A stretch of DNA of 64,000 bases, taken from Microglena sp. YARC (taxonomy: Eukaryota > Chlorophyta > Chlorophyceae > Chlamydomonadales > Chlamydomonadaceae). Of this stretch, positions 1-10,177 are shown piece after piece. The position numbers were made by a program, and so were the translations under genes. The stretch covers positions 8,723,447-8,787,446 of the forward strand of contig CM039464.1 in assembly GCA_022414725.1 (NCBI GenBank). The letters run 5' to 3'. Within the stretch, counting starts at the first letter, position 1. Each line of letters begins with the position of its first letter. Below the pieces are notes generated by a model. It made no database searches and was not told the DNA's origin. It saw only the letters and a program-made list of their open reading frames with translations.

Positions 1-2106
1 GTTATGATTTGAGGCGGTCACTAATAGATTTAACTCAGGCACGCATGCACCAGATTCAAGTGCGCCGAATCTAAGAGGAGGGCTTGCAATTGCAACCGAA
101 TACCAAGAACGTTCTAATGAGCCTGGATTACAAAGACTACTTGACAAACGGAGAACCAAAAATCATTATATAGAATCTATAATTATCTGAAAAATGAAAA
201 AAACTTTGATTATTTATCAAAAATATAGACGATATACCATTATGTTCAACCATTTCAGCTCAATCCATACCTCTCCAGTACTCATCTACAAAAACGATCT
301 TTCTAACATAGTCGTGAGCAACAACTCTCTTAAGTTATGAAAGTCCAGCAAACTAAACGGCTGTCCACCTTAATCAGTGCTTACTTCTGCTACCAACAAT
401 GGTGTGATTACAGTCGAACATGCCTATCCAACTACTTATAATACTTGAAGCCTATAATGAGTTATCGGCACAAAGATACTGGGCCATGCCCAAGAACATA
501 TGAATCAATCATACAAAGGTGACACTTTGGAAGTGAGATGGGCCAAAGTGATAGGCAGGTTCTTCCAATTACTTATAATCACTTTTTCAAATATATTGCT
601 GATACATCCTTTGGTGCAGATTGCCACAACAGACGTAAGATTTCCAATCGAGAGGTATGGTTCAGCTATTCCCATCGGTATCCAAAAGGATTATGCGCAT
701 TTGAATGCTGACTCTCAATAGCCTTCAGCCCAGCATATTGGCATACCAAAACTCCTAGGGGCAGCGTTCCCTAGGATACTCAGCTAGATGGATCCAATTG
801 TCTTAATTGGGAGGACCAATTTTATTCTATCAGACATTTTCATTCAGTGGTTGGATAACATATCTCAATAGCCATGCATGGGCTCTTTGATGCCGCACAC
901 AATGCCTTTCTGCAAAATGGAGGTGTGTATGAAATTCATGTTCAAGAACTATTTTCATTTTCATCAGCTGCATCAAGTTTATAGCCAGTCCACCAAATTT
1001 CAGTGCTGTCGTCCCAGTCGGTTAATCGAGCTTGGGAATATTTATAGACCAATCAGTCCTACTGGGAGCAGTTGGATGCTGGCTCTAGGTGCACGATAGT
1101 GACCATGCCTTTGGCTCAAACGTTACGTCAGTACTAGCTGTCATAATCTGAGCGCTGTGAATAATATTTTGCTCACTGTTTCACTATCAATGGGACTTTA
1201 TTATCAATTGGTAATTAGCTGGACTCAATCGATGTTTGGACAGTGTCTTTCCATCCCGGTGTGAGACACTATATATCTCACCAACCAATAGTGCAGAGCG
1301 AGCGCGCTCAGAGAGAGGTCAAAGTCCCCTTGGATTCATTTGCAAAGCTCTTTAAAGAATTTAAATTTTTGTTTCCTCATGCAAAGTTCTGCCACAATGA
1401 TGCATGAGTCATCGTTGCCGCGGCATTGACACAAGAGGGAACAGTTCGATTGGAGCATTCGAGTCTCAAGCCGTTAGTGCAGGCAGCAGGCTCAGCCAAC
1501 TGACTGCAATGGTTTTACTTGAGTGTGATAGCGATGGATCCGTGCTGGGAGCGGGAGTATGCTCAAATATTAGTATAAATACAGAAAAATGTATAAATCA
1601 ACAAATAAATGAGTGCACTTCCTCGAAAAACAATTACTAAATCCATAAATTGAAGGCCAATAGAACAAAAACAGGTTTCCCCCAAACACAAGACCGTGTT
1701 TGAAATGACTGATGCATTTGGATTTATCCCAGTGTCAACAAGCTTTTGTCACTTTTAAATTCGAGGGTTTTGCACCCAGGGAATAGATTGCTTAATCAGT
1801 CATTATCAGTTTCGTTTGATTGACGTTGAGTCCAGTCCGATTCAACCAATTATTCATCACCTACGAAGACTAGATGCTGTTCTAGAACACCCCTCGACTT
1901 CCGTCCAAATTGGAATGCTCAGGCTGTGGATTTAATTTCCATGTCAGATATGAGGCCATATGTTATTGACCGTTCCTATGGTATCTTAGTACCAAGATGT
2001 GTAATCAATAGCAGTTCGCAATCGTATTTTGGCAGATTGATGCAGTATTATGAAGAGACAAATGATTTCAACAAGCTATTGAGATTTCCGATCTCACCTT
2101 ATTGCG
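1..2106 (+). pseudogene. Degenerate second copy of the PLV capsid-gene region
   Basis: This stretch is collinear with about 15790-17745 of the complete PLV. It starts in the small gene upstream of the capsid, runs through the first capsid gene and ends inside the second. The match is interrupted every 10-30 bases by single-base insertions, small deletions and inserted short words, so no frame stays open beyond about 75 codons. Short shared peptides persist, for example 'TRGNSSIGAFESQAV' near 1430-1475 and 'AVDLISMSD' near 1923. Two readings are possible: a decayed second PLV copy, or an uncorrected long-read contig end, since it abuts a gap and the following satellite is equally noisy. I favour poor consensus quality. 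Confidence 0.8.
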
Positions 2107-3106
2107 NNNNNNNNNNNNNNNNNNNNNNNNNNNNNNNNNNNNNNNNNNNNNNNNNNNNNNNNNNNNNNNNNNNNNNNNNNNNNNNNNNNNNNNNNNNNNN
2201 NNNNNNNNNNNNNNNNNNNNNNNNNNNNNNNNNNNNNNNNNNNNNNNNNNNNNNNNNNNNNNNNNNNNNNNNNNNNNNNNNNNNNNNNNNNNNNNNNNNN
2301 NNNNNNNNNNNNNNNNNNNNNNNNNNNNNNNNNNNNNNNNNNNNNNNNNNNNNNNNNNNNNNNNNNNNNNNNNNNNNNNNNNNNNNNNNNNNNNNNNNNN
2401 NNNNNNNNNNNNNNNNNNNNNNNNNNNNNNNNNNNNNNNNNNNNNNNNNNNNNNNNNNNNNNNNNNNNNNNNNNNNNNNNNNNNNNNNNNNNNNNNNNNN
2501 NNNNNNNNNNNNNNNNNNNNNNNNNNNNNNNNNNNNNNNNNNNNNNNNNNNNNNNNNNNNNNNNNNNNNNNNNNNNNNNNNNNNNNNNNNNNNNNNNNNN
2601 NNNNNNNNNNNNNNNNNNNNNNNNNNNNNNNNNNNNNNNNNNNNNNNNNNNNNNNNNNNNNNNNNNNNNNNNNNNNNNNNNNNNNNNNNNNNNNNNNNNN
2701 NNNNNNNNNNNNNNNNNNNNNNNNNNNNNNNNNNNNNNNNNNNNNNNNNNNNNNNNNNNNNNNNNNNNNNNNNNNNNNNNNNNNNNNNNNNNNNNNNNNN
2801 NNNNNNNNNNNNNNNNNNNNNNNNNNNNNNNNNNNNNNNNNNNNNNNNNNNNNNNNNNNNNNNNNNNNNNNNNNNNNNNNNNNNNNNNNNNNNNNNNNNN
2901 NNNNNNNNNNNNNNNNNNNNNNNNNNNNNNNNNNNNNNNNNNNNNNNNNNNNNNNNNNNNNNNNNNNNNNNNNNNNNNNNNNNNNNNNNNNNNNNNNNNN
3001 NNNNNNNNNNNNNNNNNNNNNNNNNNNNNNNNNNNNNNNNNNNNNNNNNNNNNNNNNNNNNNNNNNNNNNNNNNNNNNNNNNNNNNNNNNNNNNNNNNNN
3101 NNNNNN
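2107..3106. other. Assembly gap (1,000 Ns)
   Basis: A run of exactly 1,000 N characters, the usual placeholder for a scaffold gap of unknown size. Open reading frames crossing it are meaningless. Confidence 0.99.
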
Positions 3107-5235
3107 CCTCACGATTTGATAGGGAGGACTATGGGTATGCCGAGTCGATGTTCATTGGCACTTGGCGCTCCTTGGTCCATTGCGTCATGACGTCCCGCAT
3201 CGCCAAATCCTTCCGTCCGATTAGTTTTACTTCCACGGTACGTCACTTGAGACCCTGCGGAAGACAAATAGGTTGGTAAAGCAAATGATTCAGATTCAGA
3301 TTCCAGATTCAAATTCAGATTCAGTATATCGAGAAAACCAAACTCAGAATAACCAATAGTCCTCCGTCATAATCGGGCATTGTCAAACCAACGACGCGAA
3401 TGATTGAGAAAACCAAATTCGGAATAACAAGTCCTCCCGATCATAATCGGAAAGCATTGACAACCCAACGAGCGGAAGATTCGAGAAAACCAAACTCGAA
3501 TACACAAGTCCTCCGATCAAATCGGGAGCACTGACAAACCCAACGAGCGAATGATCAGAAAACATGTAACTCGGCAATACCCTAGTCCCTCACACGATCA
3601 TAATCGGGAGCATGTCAAACCAAGAGCGAATGATTGAAGAAAACCTAATTCGGAAACACACAGTCCTCCCGATCATAATCGGGAGCACTGACACCAACGG
3701 CGAATATTCAGAAAACATGTATTTGGCATTTTTTTTTTGTATTATTTTTTTTGTACACGGCATACCCATAGGTCCTCCTCGATCATAATCGTAAGCATTG
3801 TCAAAAAAACCAACGAGCGAAATGAGAGAATAACGCAAAAACTCAGAATACACAGTCCCTCCCGATCATAATCGGGAGCATTGTCAACCCAACGAGCGAT
3901 AGATTCGAAAACGATGTACTCGCATTTTTTTTTTTTTTTTTTTTTTTGTACTCGGCGTACCCAATAGTCCTCACGATCATAATCGGTGAAGATTGTCAAA
4001 CCCAACGGAACGATGATTGAGGAAAACCAAGCTCAGAATACCCCACAGTCTCGCCCGATCAATATCGGGAGCATTGTAAAAGCCAACGAGCGAATGATTG
4101 AGAAAACCAAAATCGGAATACACAGAGTCCTCCCGATATAATCGGGAGCATTGAACAAACCCAACCGAGCGAATGATTCAGAAAACAAATTCGGAATACA
4201 CACAGTCCTCCGATCATAATCGGGAGCACTGACAAACCCAACGAGCGAATGATTCGAAAAACATGTACTCGGCATTTTTTTTTTTTTTTTTTTTTACTCG
4301 CATACCCATACGTCCTCACGATCAATAATCGGGAGCATTGTCAAAACCCAACGAGCGAACAAACGATTGAGAATACCAAACTCAGAATACCCACAGTCCT
4401 TTGATCAATAATCGGCGAGCATTGTCAAACCCCAAACGAGCGAATGATTCAGAATACATGTACTCGGCTTATTTTTTGTTTTTTTTTGTTTTTTTGTTTT
4501 TGTACTCGCATACCCACAGTCCTCCCGATCAGATATCTGGGAGCATTGTCAACCCCACACGAGCGAATGAATTGAGAAAAATCAAGCTCAGAATACCACA
4601 AGTCCTCCCGATCATAATCGGGAGCCATTGTCAAACCCAACGAGCGAATGAGAGAAAAACCAAACTCAGAAATACCCACAAGTCCTCCCGATCATAATCG
4701 GGAGCAGTGGACAAACCCAACGAACGAATTTGATTGAGAAAAACCAAACTCAGAATACCCACTAGTCCTTCCCGATCATAATCGGGAGCATTGACAAACC
4801 CAACGAGCCGAATGGATTGAGAAAACCAATTCGGGAATACACACAGTCGCTTCCCCGATCATAATCGGGAGCACTGACAAACCTAACCGAGCGATCGATG
4901 ATTCGAAAAGCAATGTACTCGGCGCATTTTTTTGTTTTTTGTTGTTTATTTTGTTTACTTGGCTGGGCATACCCATAGTCCCTCTCTATCATAATCGGGA
5001 GCATTGTCAAACCCAACGAACGACTGATTGAGAGGAAAACCAAACTCAGAATACCACAGTCCTCGTGATCATAATCGGGAGCATTGTCAAAACCCCACAC
5101 GAGCGAATGATTGAGAAAAAACCAAACTCAGAATACCCACATTCCCACCCAGATCATAATCGGAGCATGTCAAAAGCCAACGAGCGAATGAATTGAGAAA
5201 CCAAACTATCGGAATACACACATCCTCCTTCACCG
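3107..5235. repeat. ~77-bp satellite with palindromic core and T-rich spacer units
   Basis: About 25 imperfect tandem copies of a unit of roughly 77 bases. Each carries an inverted-repeat core (TCCCGATCATAATCGGGA) followed by 'CCAACGAGCGAATGATTGAG' and an A-rich tail. At intervals (about 3720, 3930, 4280, 4480, 4930) the unit is replaced by a variant with a T run flanked by 'GTACTCGGC'-like words. Copies differ mostly by one-base indels. Frames opened on the minus strand are repeat artefacts. The array ends near 5235 in ordinary sequence. Confidence 0.85.
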
Positions 5236-7430
5236 ATCATAAAAAAATCAAGTCCTAACCAGTCAAAGAGAAAACTTGATCCACCGAATGCCTAGACGGA
5301 ACAGGCAAAAGGGCTAAATTCTTCTGGGCCTATGACATTTCATCAGTCATGCTATGGCAAGTCAAGCAGGCTCAACTTCACATTCTTTGCTTTACCATAT
5401 TGCAGTACTGGCCACTAAAAACAAACCAGTAAAATTAGGTTAGGTGGCCGAGGTGGGGCAAGAACACATGTAAAATATAAGAACTGCAGGTGTACAATCC
5501 ATATGTCAGTGTCATGTAAAGTACCAATCACAACATAGAACATGACCCAACCACAGAACTCCCGCAAAGATTAACCAATAAAAAAGGAAAGGCAACCTGT
5601 TGGCAAGCAGTAAACTTGGTCAACACAGGCACAAGGCAGCTAAGCTCTGGGCTACAATTGCAGTCTACCACTGACAATGCAATTCAATAACCAAACCAAG
5701 ACGCTATGAAATCTTGGAAGCGGTAAGCTAAGGATGGGCATAGGGTAGAAGGATGAAGCATGCCAATATAATATTACAGGTCGGCACGGCAGAATCTGAC
5801 GAGAGAGAGGTAACCAACATGCAGGTAGGCAGGCCTCAGGAAGGTGCGGCACGTGCGAGAGATGTTCGCCATCCGGACGGCGCAGTGCTGGCCCGGCGAG
5901 TGTGTCTGGTTGGTCTGGCAGGTAGCAGGCCGGGTTAACCACATGCAGGTAGGACAGCTATCTCAGTGCTCCGAGCGCCAGTGCTCCTGGCTATCCTCCA
6001 GCATCCACCAGAAGGTAAGCTAGGCAGAGACAGTGACAGTGAAATGCCATTGCGCAAAGGGTGGCGAAGAATTAGAAGCAACTCGGGGGTTTATCACAAC
6101 CAGGCCGGTGCTATGCAGATGCGTCAGCGAGGCGATGCAGAAAGCGAAAGGCAAAGCAGCAGATCATGAGAAGAGCTGAAGTGAAATTCCCATAGCAGTG
6201 AAATGCATTGCGCAAAGGCGTGCGAGAATTAGGTGCAACTCCGGGACCATGCAGGGCCACCCGGTTGCTAATGCAGATCGCAGCAAAGCAATGCAGGATG
6301 CGAAAGGCAATTTGCGCAAGGCATGAAAGGAGTGAAAGCGCAAGGCTTGAAAGAGGTGAAAGCGCAAGGCATGAAGCAAACCCTTTCCGACTTATCAAAA
6401 AACAGTCTTTGCATGCGCAGCAAGGGGGGGCCCGGCAAGGGGGGTCAATCAATGCACATCAAGGGGTCATGCAAAGGGGCCAAGCTGCCAGGTCATGCGA
6501 AAGGGGTCAAGCTGCCAGAGAAGGTGCTGGGCATGGCAATCAATGCACAAGCAAGGAGTCATGCAAAGGGGTCAAGCTGCCAATCCATTGAGAAGGACAC
6601 CAAGGCAGAGGCTGTGCAATGCGGTGTTGGGGAGACAATGTAGACATTGCTAAGGAGGAGGAGATGGAGGAGGAGGAAGATGGGGATGGGGCATGGAGGA
6701 GGAGATTCTAGTGCAGCGATTGTACAGGCGCTGTTTGTTACCCAACAAGTTAGCATTGGCCCTCTTTCTACAACGTGATAGCCTGTTCCCACAGCAATCT
6801 AGAGTAGACAGTATGTGTCAGGCAGCACCATGGCGTCAGTTAGCTACAATGACAGTGTCAGCACCAAGTGCAGAAGTTATCACCAATGGACTTGTTGGCA
6901 AGCAGTGCAACATTAGCAAAGTGCACAAGTTTGCACGAGTGTACTAGTTTGCCTTATCCAACACACATTTTGAGTGATTTCAGGATTCTAGGATGGCAGT
7001 TTGCAGATTTAAGGAATAAATTTGGTGTTATGTACATAATGAGGCTATGAGGTATGAAATTATGAATAATAAGTCCTGAGTTAGGAGTTATTAGTTCTGA
7101 CTTGTATAAGGTACATATAAGTTCTGAGTTGTGAGTTATACATAAGTGAGGTACACATAAGTACCAGATTTCGGAGTCATAAGTACTAAGTTGTACTTTC
7201 GAACTGTTGAGTTGTGAGTTGTGAGATAAATAATTATGAGCAATGCGTTCAAGACTTTGTAAACAGCTTTCAACCTTCCTCTTGACTGTCCTCTACAATT
7301 GATTTTTGTATTGGAATAGCTTCGAAGGAAAGTTTTCTCTCTCCAAACGAGCAAATCAAATGTTACAAATTGAAATTGAAGGGAATAGTCTCTTTCTTCT
7401 GAATACAACAAAACAATCTTACAAAATAAA
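5236..7430. other. Non-coding interval, no gene recognised
   Basis: No protein family was recognised on either strand. A block at about 6040-6165 is duplicated in diverged form at about 6180-6310 (both contain 'TGCGCAAAG' and 'GCGAAAGGCAA'). From 6340 to 6600 short words such as 'GTCATGCAAAGGGG' and 'TCAAGCTGCCA' recur. A purine-rich GGA tract lies at 6655-6710. At 7040-7220 short diverged repeats of 'AAGTTCTGAGTTGTGAGTTA' type occur. The open frames here are short and follow the repeats, so I do not call them genes. Confidence 0.5.
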
Positions 7431-7432
7431 TT

Positions 7433-7590
7433 GTAAGATATTTTCGTAAAATACACCAAAAAAGCAAAATCAATTAATTTGCGAAAACGATCTTACAAAA
7501 TAAATTGTAAGATATTTTCGTAAAATACACCAAAAAAGCAAAATCAATTAATTTGCGAAAACGATCTTACAATATTTATCCTAAGATATC
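7433..7590. repeat. Two-copy ~74-bp direct repeat with hairpin
   Basis: A unit of about 74 bases is present twice almost unchanged, followed by a partial third copy. Each contains the palindrome CTTACAAAATAAATTGTAAG and the word 'TAATTTGCGAAAACGAT'. It lies directly beside the broken 3' end of copia-1 and may mark whatever truncated that element. Confidence 0.75.
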
Positions 7591-7619
7591 AGTAAAATAA
7601 AAAATCCGTTCGGAAGCAG

Positions 7620-8565
7620 GAACGCCCATTATAGGGATATAGCCCAGGAATACAGTTATGATCAAACTGCTCATAGAAGAGTACATCACGACTCTCTACT
7701 ACCTGGCGCAACTTAGGAACCCAAACAAAATAACCCTTACTCACCAGGGAATACCCAACCAGTCTACCAGATAACGCCCTTTCGTCCAGCTTGTTGCGCT
7801 TCTTCCCATTGACTAACGTAACGTAGCAAGGGCATCCGAACACGCGCAACATCGACACATCAGGCTGAACCCCAAAGGAAAGCTCATGAGGAGTCTTATC
7901 TCCTGATTGGGCAAGCGATTACGAAGGTAACACGCAGCTAGGAAGGCATAGGGCCAGAAAGACTTAGTTAGCTTAGACTCCAGGTGGATGCTCCTAGCTA
8001 TAGACTGTAAGACCCCATTGTACCTCTCCACAGTTGCATTCTGCTGTGCAGTGTATGCCAAAGATAACTCATGCGCTGCCCCAACCGATATCAGCCAATC
8101 CTCAAACCACTTTACTATAAACTCCTTAGCCCTGTCAGACCTCAGGCACTTAAAGGCAAACCCGTGCAGCTGATTCATCCATCTGAGGATGATAGTCTGA
8201 ACTGCTAAGGGAGCTTCATCCCTGGTCCTCAAGCACAACACTTCAGCATAGCCAGAGTGTTGGTCTGTGAGGCACAGAATATAAAACTCCCCACGCAGAC
8301 CTCTAATATGAACTGGCCCCATGATGTCCAAGTGAAGGCGTTGGAGAGGTGCATTGATCGGAGTAGTGCTTGCTTTAGGAAAAGGGAGACGTTTGCCCTT
8401 AGCCTTTTGACAAGCATCACAAGGGATCTTAGCCAGTTTTTGGACCTGGTTGAGTGAGAGGGGTAAGTTCTTAACCATACCCTTCTTGACAAGTCTGTGC
8501 ATGGCATCATAGCCGGGGTGACCCAGCCGCCTATGCCACAGCCATTCAGGAGTGGTAGGGATAAC
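7620..8565 (-). pseudogene. Copia-1 GAG-pre-integrase and integrase fragment
   Basis: Downstream half of the interrupted pol. The HHCC zinc-binding region is visible ('WHRRLGHPGYDAM', then 'CDACQKAK'), followed by the integrase core with Asp in 'HLDIMGP', Asp in 'CLRSDRAKEF' and Glu in 'ATVERYNGV'. A frameshift lies near 7900, after 'CYLRNRLPNQ'. The C-terminal part ('VFGCPCYVTLVNGKKRNK', 'VWVPKLRQVVESRDVL') follows, and similarity to copia-2 ends near 7620. Integrase would insert element DNA into the host genome; this copy is broken. Confidence 0.88.
8560..8565 (+). repeat. PLV target-site duplication, left copy (GATAAC)
   Basis: The hexamer GATAAC immediately precedes the left TIR and recurs immediately after the right TIR at 21876-21881. 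It belongs to the copia-1 pol sequence. Six-base duplications are typical of Polinton/Maverick-type integration. Confidence 0.93.
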
Positions 8566-9006
8566 ACCTACCATAGGAGCACGCCGGTCTTCGGGTCTTT
8601 TTCGATAACTTCATTTTACTTCAAAAAAACAGTAGGGGTCTTTCCGATAGTCCCTCCGCGCGAATTATATCTCGAGGGATGTCCGGTAGATTTTCCCGTG
8701 CAATACCGTGGTAGTACCGTGGCAGCAGTACGTGATTTGCCATGGATGATTCGCCTAAGATTCGGAAGCTGACGCGACCATCACTGCGTGTCGGGAGCTG
8801 ACGCGACCATCACTGCGTGTCGGAAGCTGACGCGATTCGCCTTATAGATTCGAGAGCTGACGTGGTGTCCCGCGAATAGATAAGAAAAATACGATTAGCC
8901 TAACGGTTAATGGATGCGAGGCATCAATCAAAATACGACAAAATACGACAAAATACGACAAAATACGATTCATTACACTTTGTTACACCTTTCTACTCTC
9001 CGCGCA
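8566..9006 (+). repeat. PLV left terminal inverted repeat (441 bp)
   Basis: Matches the reverse complement of 21434-21875 with two substitutions and three one-base indels that I can see. It contains two tandem copies of a ~30-base unit with 'GCTGACGCGACCATCACTGC' plus a truncated third, and four direct repeats around 'AAATACGA' near 8930-8970. The inner limit is CTCCGCGCA. Confidence 0.95.
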
Positions 9007-9111
9007 GGATGCGACTGATATACCGGTTACCGTTCCGCCCCCGCTACTCGCATGACTGTTGGTTTAGCGATTCGCCCGAAGGGCTCATATGCGAAGCATG
9101 TGACACCGCTG

Positions 9112-10143
9112 TTACTCAGCAAACCGTTTGGGCTTTCGCACTGTTCTTTTTGCTTTTGGTTCGTCCTTCTTATCAATAGCAGTAACAATCTCGTCATAGG
9201 AATTAAATGCCTTTGACCTTTGCATCCTTCTGATTTGATTGTCTTCTTTTTCTGAATCCAGTCTATCTTTCACGTTTGTAACAACGTTCAATTCGCTTGG
9301 TCTATACAGACGTTTGACTCCTCTCAGCTTGAATCTGTATGCTATGTGTTCTTCAATGGTGTAAATCTCTGTAGAAAATCTGGCTTCTCCTTTTCAAATG
9401 TCTTCTTCTGTAACATTATAACGCACTCTGTCTCCTACTTTCAGGGTCACTTTGTCGTTCATCTTTTTGATTTTTTTTTTAATTGAGCTTCATATAGCTT
9501 TTGAGAATAATCGAGATCGTCATACACCTCGTTGGGCGAAGCATCTTTCAACCCAGAATGAGGGGAGTCGTTATTACAGCTCAACAATTTCACCAAGTGC
9601 GTCTACCCATTTTTTAGTCTTGTTCTCTAGTGAGTATTTCTTTATCAGACCCTTCAGTGTCCTAGTAAATCTGTCAACGATTCCCAGCTTGTTCCCCTTT
9701 ATATTTAGTTCTTTATTGAAAGACTCAAATATTGAAGATGCAAAAAAATCATCTCCTGATACACTGTTGATATTTTCGTCTACATCGCCTATAAATTCCT
9801 GATAGGCATCTAAAACGTCATCCATCTTACCACTTTTCAGTGGGTAGCAATAAGCTTTGCGAGAAATGATATCAATACACATAAGAATTTGATTGATGTT
9901 GTTATTTATCCTCTTGCTAGACAATGGCATAATTGCCACATCAATCTGGAATGATCTGGGTTTTGCAGTGATCTTGAATTTGAATTTTGTGGTCTTTGGT
10001 AAATTTGTGTCAGCTCTCGTGGATTGAAGTAATCTTCGATATCTCGTTTGGTAATCCCGTCGTCTTTTAATCTAGTAAATATTTTTGCCTTGGACAGCAA
10101 TTTTAGATTTTGGATTAGCTTTCAAAATGGATTCAAGATTCAT
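9112..10143 (-). pseudogene. PLV rve-type (DDE-like) integrase, disrupted
   Basis: Retroviral-integrase-fold protein that would insert the element. From a Met at 10143, a basic N-terminal region ('RLKDDGITKRDIEDYF') leads to 'SFQIDVAIMPLSSKR' (first Asp) and 'CIDIISRKAYCYPLKSG', then 'GDDFFASSIFESF', then 'IVDRFTRTLKGLIKKY', where most retroviral-type integrases have Glu before RF and this one has Asp. A C-terminal SH3-like/basic region follows ('KVGDRVRYNV', 'LYRPSELNV') with the stop at 9112. There are frame breaks near 10070, 10015 and 9575 and an in-frame TGA near 9405. It ends 105 bases inside the left TIR boundary and is separated by 34 bases from the polymerase gene. Confidence 0.8.
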
Positions 10144-10177
10144 TATATATATTATGAATGTTTATGGAGGGGGAGTA

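Noticed and set aside
1926..3190. Long frames of unknown residues
   Set aside because: They cross the 1,000-N gap.
5652..6643. Several 60-130-codon frames on both strands
   Set aside because: Overlapping, repeat-derived, no recognised domains or splice pattern.
7988..8772. Plus-strand frames opposite the copia-1 integrase and in the TIR
   Set aside because: Shadows of the minus-strand integrase and of TIR sequence, which is shared with the right end.
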